Below, in pieces: positions 1 through 12,589 of a stretch of 64,000 nt of DNA. The notes under the pieces are model-generated. The model had not been told where the DNA came from. It ran no database searches and saw only the letters and a list, made by a program, of their open reading frames with translations. The DNA comes from Numida meleagris (lineage: Eukaryota > Chordata > Aves > Galliformes > Numididae). The stretch spans positions 36,868,108-36,932,107 of the forward strand of contig NC_034410.1 in assembly GCF_002078875.1 (NCBI RefSeq), given 5' to 3'. Positions within the stretch are counted from its first letter, which is position 1, and each line of letters starts with the position of its first letter. The position numbers were made by a program, and so were the translations under genes.

Positions 1-849
1 ACTGCTGCTTCACAGCCCTTTGGTTAAGATCATCTCACCACATTTCGTATAACAAATACTCAGCAAAGATTTTTTTAATCTCATTCAGAATTTTAGTGCT
101 TTTAACTGGGCAAGACAATCAAGAAAAAATATTTTGAGGATGGCTAGATGTGAAATTATCTTTTTGTTTGGGGAATATTAGACATTTTTGGAAACATTTC
201 GAAGCATGACACCACCCAGAGGTTATCTTCCTCTTTACCACCAGCAGCTGCACAGGAAACATGGATTTTGACCAGCATATCTTGCAGGTACAGTTTCCCC
301 ACTCAAAGTACTAATTAAAAACCACCATAGAACCATATAATACAGAACTCAAAATATTTTTTCAACCAAACTAAACAGCAGCATACAAAGTTAAGTGACT
401 ATATCCATAGTGATGCTCTGTGTTCGGGCTCAACCTCTTAGATGATTTCAAGCAAACCATCTTACTGGGTATGCTGCACCTCCCTCTCTTCTGAGGCTTG
501 CAGAAGGGGCTGGTTATTTCTGTGTCCATCTGTTCAGCCCTGAACCCATCACCTATGAGTGCACTTTCCAGTGACACTTTTCTGCTTATTACCCTTATTT
601 CCTTCTGAAGAAACATCATCATTTTCCTGACACAGCAGCAACTTGTAGGAACCCACATTATGCTGCTGTTTTTGCCTTTTCTGTGGCCTGTGCATTTGCA
701 ACCCTCATGACTGGAACATCCGTTTCTAATTTAGATTTGATTAATTGTTGTTTTCAGATTTTGAGAATAAAATGGCAGCAGGTGACAGTCTGTACTTCAT
801 TACTGCCACCCTGTTATTTAACAGCATTGGATTTGCACCAGAGTTGGCC

Positions 850-866
850 TTTTTTTTTTTTTTTTT
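850..866. repeat. Poly(T) run, T17
   Basis: A pure run of 17 T, followed by CCAG. The pyrimidine tract plus AG resembles a 3' splice site on the plus strand, but the downstream frames are unremarkable, so this is recorded only as low-complexity sequence. Confidence 0.85.
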
Positions 867-1728
867 CCAGTGAGCACTTTGTTCTTTTGCCACTTCTTTC
901 CATTAACTATTTTAGGAAGAGTAAGAAATAGCAGTCACAGCTTTGAATCCGTATTTAATGGAGAGCTGGTTAAGACTTGTTCCTGCTGGAACAATGAGTT
1001 TATTTCCTCAGTCCTCATTTGTGAGTTTCGACAACTTAACCAATTGCGAACACAAGTAATCTGTTCAGATATGTGCTGTTAACTGGTGGCAAGAGCAAGG
1101 TTTTTCAAGACAATGAAATATGAGTAAATTAATTTGCATTACCTTACTTTTTATAAAATTTCCTGACTGAAGAGGAAAAAGAATTTCAAATTTCAGTTGA
1201 GATAGAAGTTTGTTTTCAAAACCAATTGTTTTATTTGAAGACTGTAATGATAAATATATTTTTTAACAAGGAGAACATATGGTTTCTTCTTAAATCATAT
1301 GAACTTATATTAGTTTCAGCTGCTCAACTAAGTTAATATAATATCTTTGGCTTAGACATATGATCTCAGTAGATTAAAATAGACATGCTGTCTTCTAAAT
1401 AGACAGTGGAAGTGCCATGTGAATTATGAGTTCTTTACCTGGGAGTATCTGGATTCCTGCCAGCGATGAGAGACAGTTATCCAGAGCTTTCTTCCAATTA
1501 TTTAGAATAAAAATTAATCTGGGATTATGTTGTCTCTTTCAGCAGCACCTAACTGTGCTATTGGGAGAATGGCTTTGGCCATTCACACTGTTAGATTCTA
1601 TACCTTTGCCTGCTTGACAGTAAGCCTCTTTGTATGTTTCCTGTTCTTTAGCAGCTGTTAAACTACATATATTCAGAGTTTCAAAGGTCATCATTCTAAT
1701 TTGTATTTTCTTGAGAGCTCAGTTACTG

Positions 1729-1751
1729 ATAACTTATCACAAATAAGTTAT
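1729..1751. repeat. Short inverted repeat, 9-bp arms
   Basis: The arm ATAACTTAT is followed after CACAA by its exact reverse complement ATAAGTTAT. AT-rich 9-bp hairpins arise by chance at this scale, so no function is inferred. Confidence 0.6.
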
Positions 1752-1833
1752 GGTTAAGTTATAAGACAGGTTTATTTTTTTCTGACAGCGTTTCAGGAGA
1801 GTTCTCAGATTCTGTTTCCTCAGTTTGTCACAA

Positions 1834-1860
1834 ATATATATATGTGTGTGTATTTTTTTT
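1834..1860. repeat. TA/TG dinucleotide microsatellite plus T run
   Basis: Alternating AT steps pass into TG steps and then a T8 run. This is a short interrupted simple repeat with no visible coding or regulatory context. Confidence 0.8.
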
Positions 1861-2838
1861 CTCCTTGCTATATTTATCTTTCACTGAATGAGAAGAAGAA
1901 GAAACACTGTATCAGGAACAGCAATGGTAGCCTGATTTCCTTATGGCATGTTCTTCTTTTTTAAACTCCATTCCCATAACTGACATATGTCATCACATGC
2001 TATTGTCCATCTGTATTTCCACACTGGATATTACAAACATTGAAATACCTTATCAGAGCACAGTGTCTCTGAAGGTGACCCTTCAGCCCACCCACTGAAA
2101 TACTTGTGCTAAGAGAATGAAACCAGAAAGCAAAGAAGTGAATTAGCAACTATTGGATCAGCCACAAAAGTAGGGCACAACGTACTCCTTGGCAGTGTCT
2201 TATTTACTTTTCAAAGTAGTTGTTTTCATAAACAGTTTGTGACACTTGTGTATACAGAATAAAAGAGATCTTTTCAAAGAGTGAATGTATTAAAAATTCA
2301 TTTATTCAGAATTCATATTTACCTACTTTAATGTATTTGTACAGCAGGAAACCCTTTGTACCTTTTTAATTGTTATTTTCTCTAGATGTTTAAGTCAATT
2401 ACTGCTGAGCAGTTTCACTCTGGTAGCTTTTGTTAAGTTTGGAAACGAAGAATTACGGGACTCAAAGTAAAGCGAGCAGCTGGATCCCTTAGAATTAAAC
2501 TCTTTTTCTTTTTTACTATGACAATGTTCTGATGTCGACTGATCATTTTAAAAATAACTGCTTAAAAATAAACCCTTAAATGCTTTTTAAAGCTTTTTAT
2601 TGCTCCTAAATAGATGAGAATTTATTTTTGGATGCTGATGCTTGACATCTAGAGTTTGTTTACAACGCTCTCACTACTTAATAAAAGCGAGGAGCTGTGA
2701 AAGTGTTCTCAGCTGGTGCAGTGCAGATTTCTGTTTGACATTTTCTCACCTTCTGAGTTCAGAATGGGGTGGAGTGCCAAAGATTATTACTTAGCTACAA
2801 CATTTCAAGCCAGGTTAAAAAAGAACAAATGTGTTTTT

Positions 2839-2852
2839 AAAAAAAAAAAAAA
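2839..2852. repeat. Poly(A) run, A14
   Basis: A pure A14 run within AT-rich DNA. It has no upstream AATAAA at the usual distance and no sign of a processed pseudogene next to it. Confidence 0.8.
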
Positions 2853-4227
2853 TTGTTTATCTTATTCTGTTTCTGGAATCGTGATCTCCTGTTTGGCTAC
2901 TGTTGCTATTAAATTCCTTTTGAAGCAATAATTATGGTTAGAATGTTCCACGGAGATTTTATAATCATTTTAATATTTACTTTGGTAATTGTGGAGTTAA
3001 CAATATCTATCCTTTTAAAAAGAGAACTGATGGAGCCAGATGTGGATATTTTTCTCTGATTTCAGATTGGAGGTTAAATCCAAGTTATGGACTTCTAGAA
3101 ACTGAATAAATAATACTGTCATCCTTAAAAGGGAAACACAGATTATCTAAAAAGATGTTTAGACATATAAATTCTTCTGGCCATTAGAGTTATATCATCA
3201 GCAGCCAGGCCTCTTAGTCATTTTGGATTGGATTTATTCCACTTTGAATTGGCTTCTGACTGATATTGTTACAGAAATTATAGCTCTTCTACATCATGAT
3301 GATGACGGTCTTTAAATGCTGGATGCTTTCCAAACCTACAGGGGCCACCAAATAGTTACACACACAACTATTGAGTTACTAGTTCTGTAGTCCACACATG
3401 AATCATACTCCCAAGAGCCCGTGTGCATTGTGTCCCCAAAAGTAAGGTATATTATTTGTTAGTTATAAAGCAATAATATGTTGTTACACCAGGTAAAGTG
3501 ACTAATTGGAGAAAAAAACAACTTGTATAGCATATGGAATGCAAAGTCTAAAAAGACAACTTCAATAAATAACAACCTACAACCATCTACAATATTTGCA
3601 TATAGTGAATCTGTTTCTCTAAAGAAATCTTCATCTACACTATTACAACTTGTTCTTGTTTTTTTGTCATCAGTTTTCCAGTGGGTATCGTTGAAGATAA
3701 ATACATCCTGAACTGACAGTATTTTCACTTTTTTAAAATGCTTCAGAATTCTCTGCTTCTAAAACGTATGATTTATACAACTACAACAATTTTTTTTTAA
3801 AGCAGGTTTTTTTTTTCCTCTTTACAATAGGTATACTTAGGTGCAGGTTTTTGAAATACTGCTATATTACAATAAATACATTGATGATATACTTGGTTCT
3901 GCCTATTTTGAGGTTCCTTTTGCGTGTTTGTGGCCAGCTAAGCCAGAGCCATTTGTTCTGGGCTAAGCTATCATGTGCAAAGTGCTTCTTGATCCAGCAA
4001 ATGTTGGCATGGTCTCAGCTAGTGCTGGATTTTACAGGTGTGAGCTGCCTGCTCCTCTTTCCCTAAGCTTATCATATAATGATCGCAGCCAGTGAATTTT
4101 AAAGCAGACGAGGTTGAAGCTAGAATTATTAATTAAGCTCTGAGAGTCTAACTACAAATTACCTAGTCATTTTCACCAATGCTTTTTAAGTATACCTCTC
4201 TAATTATAATTCATTACCTGTGCTGAT

Positions 4228-4369
4228 CGAGCGGTACGTTCTGCAAATTCTCACTTTTAATTATTGGTATTGAAGCACGGAATCGCTAATATAGTCTGGG
4301 ATTTCGTAGGCACTTGTGAACGTCTTTCGTACCTGGGCTCTACTTGAGATTCCATGTGAGAAAGTTACG
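4228..4369. other. CpG-retaining patch in AT-rich DNA
   Basis: Nine CpG dinucleotides occur in about 142 bases, although the surrounding several kilobases are AT-rich and largely CpG-depleted. Local composition is only moderately GC, so this is not a classical CpG island. Retained CpGs can mark a constrained or hypomethylated element such as an enhancer, or simply a recently arrived sequence. No reading frame or repeat family was recognised. The regulatory reading is inference; the CpG cluster itself is seen directly. Confidence 0.35.
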
Positions 4370-6485
4370 GTATCAATAATCAGTAGCTTTTTGCAACCTT
4401 AATCCAAGGAGTGTATGTATGGCCAGACCAAAGGTGTCTTTGTGCCCAAGAAACTAGACGTGTACTGGAATTCAGTGCTGCCTTTTGGTTTTTTCTCATG
4501 TGCAAGACTAAGTGTATGTTCAGCAAGATACAGCAGATAATGTGATTGCAGGTTCTCTTATGAATTGTTAAAATATTCATTGTAATTTCCTAGATATTCC
4601 ATATTATTTAGGCAGTGAGTTTCCTCTGTATTTTTACTCGAATGCACTGCTTATTTAGACAATGTGCTGAGAGGAAATTGCTTTAAAGCCTTCTCAGTGA
4701 AATTTAAGTATATGGCAAAAATATTTAGCGCAGAATATTTTTAGAAGGCTAACAGACTTTCCTCTGGCACCTTTCTTTATGAAATACGTTTAAGCATGCA
4801 CTAACAGTAAAAGGCTTTTGTGAATTTGTGGGAAGAAACTGCTGGTTACGTCTATTTAATGAGACACAATAGCTGCACTCCTAAAATATTATTTGTAGAT
4901 TTCATCAATTAATTTCTTTAAAATAGAGCAGTTGTTCACTGGAACATCATAAGTCTTAACGCATTTCTGTTATTTAGAGATTTGGTATTACATTCTGGAA
5001 TTACTCCATTTTTATGCTTAATATACACATCTGGGGTTAATCCTAAATTCAGTAGTTGTAGGTAGATTTAACGTGTTGCCTATAGAAAACATCAACATGT
5101 TTTACTGTAATAATTACAATGAATTGGCAAATGGAACTCCTTAGAACTGTGTTATTTTGCATGGCACAGTTAAGGTATGCCCAGCTTTAGCAAAAGAGAA
5201 ATTGTATCTCTTGTAAATGAAAATTGAGACAACAAATGCTAGTGATTGTATTCATTTCAAGACCGTTGAAGTACGAGGTGTCTAATATTAAACCTGTTTT
5301 ACTTCATAATGAATCCTGATGTTTTAAACTTGCCCATTTGCAAGTCACAGCCATGCTGTGCCAGTTTCCCACCAAGTATGTGTGCTGCATATAACACTGG
5401 AGTATTTAGGTCTGGGAGTTCTTATTGCTCTTTTGTTGATTTTAATCCAATAATCTTTAGTGTTTCATCTTAATCACAGATTGTCAACCAGCATTTTATG
5501 TCTGGGCAATAAAAAACACTGTTGAAATTCAAATTTCACACCGATTATTAATTGTAACACATCCTCGGGGCCTTAACAAACATGGTATCAGAGGGTTAAT
5601 AAGAACGATTTTCTAAGAACGCTGTGCAGAAGCTTGCCTTCTATAAATAACCTTCGTGAGTTACAGTACATACATTAGCAGCTCTGGAAAGTGTTAAGAA
5701 ACAGAAAACTTAATTCTCTTGTTTGTTTCTTTTTCGTTAAAGTATTTATAAAAGAGGTTATAGGTGCATTGATCTTACACTTTTGTTTGAGACTGTGAAT
5801 GTGTAGAATAATTGATTTTCTGTCCTATTTATAAAACGTTCAGTCATTATCCCAGTGCATAAAGTAATACCAGTGTTTAAAGGGCTTTCACAGGAGGGAA
5901 AAGTAGCATGGCTCAGTTTACTGCATTGCCTGTCAGCATTTTATTTGTCTACAGAAGCATATGCCACAGCATTTCAGCTTTACTGAAGAAGCACTGGGTG
6001 CTCTTCAGCAATGAGGAAAGCTATAATAGGAAGTAGGTCAGTGTTTGAATGCAAGCTCTCTCCTTTTTCCTGGATCTTTACTGAGATTTCAAATCTGTGA
6101 ACGTTTTTTCCTCATGAAGATGTTGGTTTATTTAAAAGAAAAGAGAAACTAAGTATGTTCTTCACTGTGTCTGTGAAGCTTTTGGGGAATAAAAGTGAAA
6201 ACTTCAGGTCTGGTCAGCTAAAGAATGTATATGACACTGAATCTTAATTGTCATCTTTACTAAAATGCAGCCTACTTATTCCAGCAGAATAAAAACTGCA
6301 TTAAGTTGACTCTAGGATATATATGAAAAGAGCTGTCCTATAGTATGTATCTGCATTGGCCTTGCTGACCCAGACAAGGGTTGTCGCGCTTCCCTCAAAC
6401 GCTGCCTTTGGAGCCACTTTGTAGTTCTGGGAAACGCCGTCTTCAGCACTTGGCAAGTGTGCTATTAGCATGGTATTAGCATTAA

Positions 6486-6633
6486 GTGGTGGAGTCACCA
6501 TCCCTGGAGGTGTTTAAGAAGAGGGTAGATGTAGTACTTAGCGACATGGTTTAGTGGACAGTATTGGTGGTAGGTGAATGGTTGGACTAGATGATCTTAG
6601 AGGTCTTTTCCAACCTAAATGATTCTGTGATTA
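6486..6633 (+). mobile_element. CR1 LINE, 3' end only (5' truncated)
   Basis: About 150 bases match the CR1 3' terminal region as I know it: a GTGGTGGAGTCACC start corresponding to the end of the ORF2 coding region, a GGTTGGACTAGATGATCTT segment, CTTTTCCAACCTAAATG, and a terminal ATTCTGTGATTA resembling the ATTCTRTG repeats. CR1 elements are non-LTR retrotransposons primed at this 3' end, and most copies are severely 5' truncated, as here. The plus strand is sense for the element. The variant looks like a C/F-type subfamily, but that is from memory. No coding capacity remains. Confidence 0.9.
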
Positions 6634-7490
6634 TATTGCCACATCTTCTAAAAATTCTGAGTGAAAGGCTAACAGTAAAAATGCTGGAGAGTAATGGGAT
6701 AATGTTTGTTGCTACTTTCAGTCAGTGTGGTCTGAAACTCAGTTTCACATACATCATTACTAGTTTTTTCTAGTCTACCTGAGAAAGCAAAGTGCTAGGA
6801 TTTTAATGGCTCTTGCCCTTATTCTTTTCTAAGGGATCACCTCTCAAACAAACAAGTTATGAGGTCCAAGTATTCTTTGGCCCAGAGCTAGTATAGTAAC
6901 AGCTTTTATGTAAATTTACAAGTTATACATAAGCAGTCTTACAGATAAGAGCAACTGCTCTACATGCACAACAAAAATAAATGGTCTCAGGAAGAAATGT
7001 GGTGATTGTGTTTGACTTGTGCACTTCTTTCCAGAAATTCTTCCTTCTGTTGCACTTCCATCATTCAAAATAAACCTTCAGTTTGGTAACGCTTATAATC
7101 CTGCTAGTGTAGAGCTTCTCAAAATGTTGTCTTTATTCATTTTTTCTTCAGTAAAATGCCAGCTTTGTTTTTCTGGCTTTTTCCTTTAGTGAAGCAAATT
7201 CATAAACCACAAATGTAGTTTCCCTCTTTTGCTATAAATCCATCTAGGGATTTGCAGAAGTTATCAATAGAAGTTGTTCCATAGTATTTGAAATGCAAGG
7301 CGTGGTACTTGTTCTTGAGACTAATTAATGGGAGCAGATATTTCTTTTATTTGACACATATCCACAGGAGAAGAGCAGAGTAGTCATGTTGTAAGAGAAA
7401 GGCCATAATGCTATTCTGCTGTCTTGTAGTTTGGGCTATCCAGTTTGCCGCTTCTCTTTTCCTGGTCCTATGCATTGGATCTGGTGGATC

Positions 7491-7522
7491 AACTAATTAC
7501 ATATCGGCATGTGTAATTAGTT
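7491..7522. repeat. Inverted repeat, 14-bp stem with CGGC loop
   Basis: Arms of 14 bases flank a CGGC tetraloop; all positions pair as Watson-Crick except one T/G. The outer 11 bases are perfectly complementary. Too small for a DNA transposon without further terminal structure, and too short for a Drosha-processed precursor. Likely a chance or template-switch hairpin. Confidence 0.7.
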
Positions 7523-9541
7523 CTGTTCTCAGTAAGTGAAGAAACTGCAATACTATTTTGCCAGTGAAGAAGGAACTCCAGGTCTGTGAGTGCAGCAGGA
7601 ACTGGAATTTCTTCTTTTGGTCCCTGTAACTGAGTCTCGCCTGCCAGCAAATGCATGGCAGAGAGTATGAAGAAGGGACAAAAGAAGCTCTGCACTGGCT
7701 TGCAGTGCTCCTAGGTCCTACATGAATCTTCTGTTCTCTTTGTCCTTTATTCTGTAAAATTCAGAGGAACAGTGGGGCAAAAGGTGATGGAGGATATCAA
7801 TTGGCATTTCTCAAGAACTGAGTATGTAGATTGCTTCTGTAGTACTGCAAATCTGGTACCTGTCTTTTTTTGTGATACCCTGTTCTAAACACCTAGCCAA
7901 TTTCTGCATGGATGGCAGGGAGGAATTCTAGTCAACATTCATGAAGGATATTGTGCTGAAAGGTTTTCTCCATAACAACTCTTTTCCATCATTCTACATG
8001 TGTCTTTTTCCAGGAAAACTGCAGAATTGGATTCTTGCTCTGCAGTTTCCCAGTGAAGGTTTTATTTCAAATAAGATATCAAACACCAGCAAAGAAGATA
8101 CATAAATTTTTTCCTGCAAAGCATCTGTGTCACATCAGTGAAGCTTTTTATCCAGCTTTGCTTTAAATTTCAAGCTCCTTTGGCCAGAAAATCAGATGAT
8201 AACCTAGTAATTTCATTCTCAAAGGTTGGTTCTGAGAAGACTTTCATAATAGCTCAGGGACTATTAGGATGAAGTATGAAATGTTATTTATTTTTGTTCC
8301 CTAACTTGCTGTACTGATGCTTGACTTCTCTAATTGCAAAACCATGTGGAAGCTAGATTTCAGACAGGTCCTGTTGCCCAACTGTTAAGAAAAAACAGGC
8401 AAAATACAGTTTCCATGGTTTCAGACGCTGCTGTTCATTCTCTCAAGGCTGTTCAACTCATTGTAGGAGGAATTCTAGTACTGGGAATGTGTGAAGGCCT
8501 AAAAGTGAGATTGTTTGGGGGTTATTTTTCATTTTCATCTTGTATCTGTTGTAAAAGCTACAGTTTTTCCAAATTGTCAGAGCTGAAGAGAGACTTCTCC
8601 CAGCTCAAGAAAATTTCCCAATGATGTTAGGAATTTTTCTTCTCAAACAAAGCTGTCTTTATAAAGTTATTTTATGGGGAAAAAAATTTTACTTCAGAAT
8701 TCTTATTAGGGATATTTCTCTTGGGTTTAGGTATGGGACATTGGTAGGCGGTTGTTTTTTATAGATCTTTAAATAGGGTTATTTCAAACAAAATTACTTA
8801 GGCTAATTACCAAAGGTATCTGTTTCTGAAGGAGCAATCTCCTTGGGTAGATTATCCGAGTTCTTTGAAGCAAATTGCATTACCTGGGAAAGAACAGAGA
8901 ATGGGAGAGGTAGAGGAGGGAGAGCTCGTCTCTCTTTTTTGTCTGCTGTTCTTTGCTTCTTTTCCAATGCAAAACCACTTAAATGGTGTTCAGAACATCC
9001 AGTCACCTCTGAAATGTCTGAATGTAGTTCTTGAGGAATGACCATCTTACAAAGTAACCTTTCACTTGTTTTTATTTATATTTTAATTATTTTTATGGCT
9101 CTTTGGTAATAATCTGGGTGGGAAAGGATTTCTGATATTCCAAACTTACGATGTAGCAAGAAACCCACTTTGCCTTTGATTCAGTTCCAGTGTGTGAGAC
9201 AATATCATAGGATTTTGAACAGTTCCAGCTGGCACATGGGTCCTCCTCAGGGTTCTAGAAGTAGAGAGCTTAAGTCAGCAGAAGCCCTGGTCCACCACAG
9301 AAGCTGTTTTGCGTGTAGGTGGATTCCAGGGGTCTGTATGTGGGCAGAGGTAATAGATGGGCTAGAGAGGCCCCAGTCCTATCTGCATCACCCAGAGTTA
9401 ACTTTCCTGGTCCCGTTGCCTGAATCAAATTGGTTCCATTAATATAATGGAAAAACTTCACAATCCTTTAGGTTACATCTTTAAAATCTTTGAGCAGATA
9501 AGTGAAAGCAATGCATATAGAATAAAACTAATCCTTTTTTT

Positions 9542-9564
9542 CCCCCCCCACACCCCAGTTTCCC
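9542..9564 (-). other. Potential G-quadruplex tract (minus strand)
   Basis: The plus strand has C8, then C4, then C3 within 23 bases. The minus strand therefore offers G3, G4 and a G8 run that can supply two tracts, fitting the G3+N1-7 pattern. It follows a T-rich stretch. No promoter or gene is visible beside it. Confidence 0.5.
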
Positions 9565-11770
9565 TGGGGCAAGAGGGGGATGAGAGGTGAGAGGAAACTG
9601 CTAAGAGACATCTATAACCACTAACTAACCTGTAAGGCCAGCTGTGAAAGCAGCTACCAAAAAAAAAAATCTACTACAGAAAATGTGTTCTCAAACCCCT
9701 GGTTCTGACTAATTAGTAGTGGAGCTAATGTAACACATTGTGTATCCCTCCGCTCAGTGTCCTGGTGTGTTATTTGTCCTCCATAAGAGTAGAAGCTCTT
9801 TGGCTTTTCAAGGCAGGAAATGACAAAAGTGCTCATCAGAAAAAGGACTACTCCCTGTGTGCTTTTAAGTATTACCATGCCAGATAGAAAAGGAATAAAG
9901 CTGAAGAGTGCATACTGATTTTTTTTCCCCATTTAGTTTGCATGTAATTTTATTACCTAAAACTAATAACTATGTGAAAGTGTTTTTCAAAAAATCACTT
10001 TTTTAATTTAATATTAGACTTCTTTATGAGAAAATGGCATTAATGGCACATAAATTATGCAAAAATGAGCTCTGGATTACTAGAAAAAAAATGTTCCATG
10101 GTCCACAAGTTTTGAAATAAAAAAAATCATTTGTTGTAGCAGAACCTTTGTGCTGCTGGAATATTTGATCCTGTTGCCTATTATTCATGTGAAGACAAAT
10201 TAATTCCTTGAAGTATCTCATTGTATTAGTTCCTTCTCAGTGTGTCACCAAATGTCTTCTCTCCCAAATCTGCTTAACTGCTGCTTCCCAGCACCATCTC
10301 GTGAGCTGCTAGAAGTGGTGAACAGCTGCTTTCCCCACTGCCGAGTGCCACTACTTGGTTAGTTAGCAAAAGGTGCTGATTTATGGAGTGATCTGTTTCC
10401 TCTATCCCAAGGGCTGGATGAGTCACTCTGGAAGGAGCCTTGTGCTCATTGTCCCTGAATCTGAGCTCATATTTCCCCTGCCTTCATGTTTCCCACTTCC
10501 AGTACAGTGAAGTGTTCCCCAGGGAACTCCTTAGCAGGGGGCAACCATAACCCTTTCCAGCACAGCTTAAAAGCTGAAAATAAGTGTTTTCTTCTTTGCT
10601 GACAAATTGCCTGTTCCAGTTGCTTCTCTGCTTTCAGTACTGCTCGCCTCTTCACAGCTTCCACACCATCCTTTGTTTCCCATCAGCTGCTAACCCTTTG
10701 AAGGATCATTATCATTTACAGATGATAGGAGGTAGAAAAGAAAAATAAATCCACTTCAGAGATTTGGGGATGCTTGGACTAGAAGTGACTGGAAATAGAA
10801 AGCAAACTGAAGAAGGAGGTTGTGGTCCAGAGGAGGGAGACCCCAAGCAAACAAGAGTGACAAGTCTCACAATTTTAATTAGAATCAGGAGGCAGTTTTC
10901 ACTTTGAGTTGATAACTGAGCAGTTTTCTGGGGTTAATGTTTGACTTCTTTATTGTTGTCAATGGGAGCCCGTGTAGGAAGCAGTGGAGGAGGGAGCGTG
11001 CATACACTGGAAAGTGTGTCAGTGCACTGAGTCAACCTTGTAAAGTGTTTCCATTTGTTTTGCTTAAAAGTAATTGTCATTGGTTTTTGTTCCTCTTTCA
11101 CCAGCCTCTGTCTGTCATGATTCAGGAATCTTCTGGGGTTAGGGACTTTCCCCAGTGAGTGCCCTGAGAAGCATCTCCTGTGGCAGGTGCTACCCTCAAA
11201 AGGGACACAAAGCTGAGTAGTATACAAAGTGAAATTTGGTACGAGATGAAAAGTTTTCTCATGCTGCTTCTCTACCACAACCACTTTCAGTAGACTTTTT
11301 AACACCAGTGTTCCTCCTCTGAGCATCCTCACCCTCAGTTAAATGATGTTTTGTCTATGTAAGATGTGTTGCTTAATTAGCCTGTAGTGCCAGAATAATT
11401 AGTATCAAAATTCATAGATGTGTTTTCTTAGCACCACAATCAGAATCAACAGTTATTCATCTCCCCCAGTTTTCTTGGAAGGTATTGCTTCATGCTTCCA
11501 CCCATAGCAGTGCTGCTCTTAAGGAGCTGCATGTCACAAAAGGAAACAGACCTCTTGCTCCCCTTTTTTAACTCTTAAGGGATGACTGCCTTGTTTTCTG
11601 TACCATCATGTAAATAGCAGTAAATGAGTGTGGAAGTCTTGATGTTATGACCTGATGATCTCTCAGCAGGTCCATCGTGCTGACCTGCAGCCATGCAGTG
11701 AAAAAAGTATTTACAGGGGACAGCTAGTGAAAATGAAACCCCAGGATTATTTTCAGATGTGGGCCTGAAA

Positions 11771-11946
11771 AGAATCATAGAATGGTTTAAGTTGATGGGA
11801 CCTCAAAACCCGCTCAGTTCCAACTACCCTGCTGTGGGCTGTGCTGCCAGCCACCAGATCAGGCTGCCCAGGGCCCCATCCCGCCTGGCCTTGAACGCCT
11901 CCAGGGATGGGGCAGCCAGAGCTTCTCTGGGCAGCCTGTTCCAGAT
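11771..11946 (-). mobile_element. CR1 LINE, 3' end, minus strand
   Basis: Read on the plus strand it begins AGAATCATAGAATGG, the reverse complement of the CR1 3' octamer tail. It continues through segments corresponding to the end of CR1 ORF2: the AGGCTGCCCAGGGCCCCATC region and the GGCCTTGAACGCCTCCAGGG region, ending at GGGCAGCCTGTTCCA. The 176 bases cover only the 3' UTR and the last codons of ORF2. It is much more GC-rich than its surroundings, as expected for a young insertion. Confidence 0.93.
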
Positions 11947-12574
11947 CAGATGATACCCAGCTCTGGGGATGTGCAGAATGTGTGGCATTCAGTGGGAGCA
12001 GCAGAGCTCCCAGCCTTACCCAGGTGGGAGCTTCCAGCAAAGGGCTATGCTATCTGGGGAGCTGTGCTTCAAATTAAAGCACAACTTTACGAGCCCGAGT
12101 TCTTGGGAGATATATCTGTTCTGCCTTAGTGTCACCGTTTGAGCATACAGTGGGCCTCCTGAGCTCCCTTTCTTCTAGGGAAAAAAGGTCTACAGAATGC
12201 CATTAGCTCTCTGTTGGCATCTGGTACTCTCTGCTGTGTTTCAGAGAGTGCTGTGGGACACAGTGGCTGTACACTGTGACAGGCCTTTCCCTCTTCTGAA
12301 GGATGGGAGGAGGTCCCAGGTCCTTCTCATAGTGCTGTTCCTGTTGGCAGAACTTAAGAATGACTTATGTGTTAATGCAGAGGGGAAGAGTAAGTTGCAT
12401 TACTCCGCCACCTCAGAATAATTCCTTTTGCTTTGAGTAAAACCTTTCCCACAATATAATTAGACCAAATGCTGTGCCCCAATCTTTCCTTTTGTTATTA
12501 GGTATCAGTGCATGTTTGAGATAGGTAAATGCTGCTATTACCATGGATTTTCTCAGAACACATTGCTTCCTCTG

Positions 12575-12589
12575 AAAAAAAAAAAAAAA
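12575..12589. repeat. Poly(A) run, A15
   Basis: A pure A15 run without a neighbouring polyadenylation signal or gene-like sequence. Confidence 0.85.

Larger units (their letters stand above)
1..6485. other. Unassigned AT-rich noncoding DNA
   Basis: No gene is supported. Open frames are below 100 codons, rich in Phe, Ser, Leu and Lys as expected from AT-rich noise, and lie on both strands without a splice-compatible pattern. It holds only a T17 run, a small TA/TG tract, an A14 run, a 9-bp hairpin and a CpG-retaining patch, listed separately. Very old repeats or conserved noncoding elements could be hidden here and cannot be seen without alignment. Confidence 0.7.
6634..11770. other. Unassigned noncoding DNA
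   Basis: No gene is supported. The longest frame is a 132-codon minus-strand one at 10934-11332, which I do not recognise and whose composition looks random. Contents noted separately are a 14-bp hairpin at 7491-7522 and a C-rich G4-type tract at 9542-9564. The stretch around 10260-10690 is somewhat more GC-rich but carries no identifiable exon. Confidence 0.65.

Noticed and set aside
10934..11332. 132-codon minus-strand open frame
   Set aside because: No domain or recognisable similarity, an overlapping plus-strand frame, and no splice or promoter context. Probably chance.
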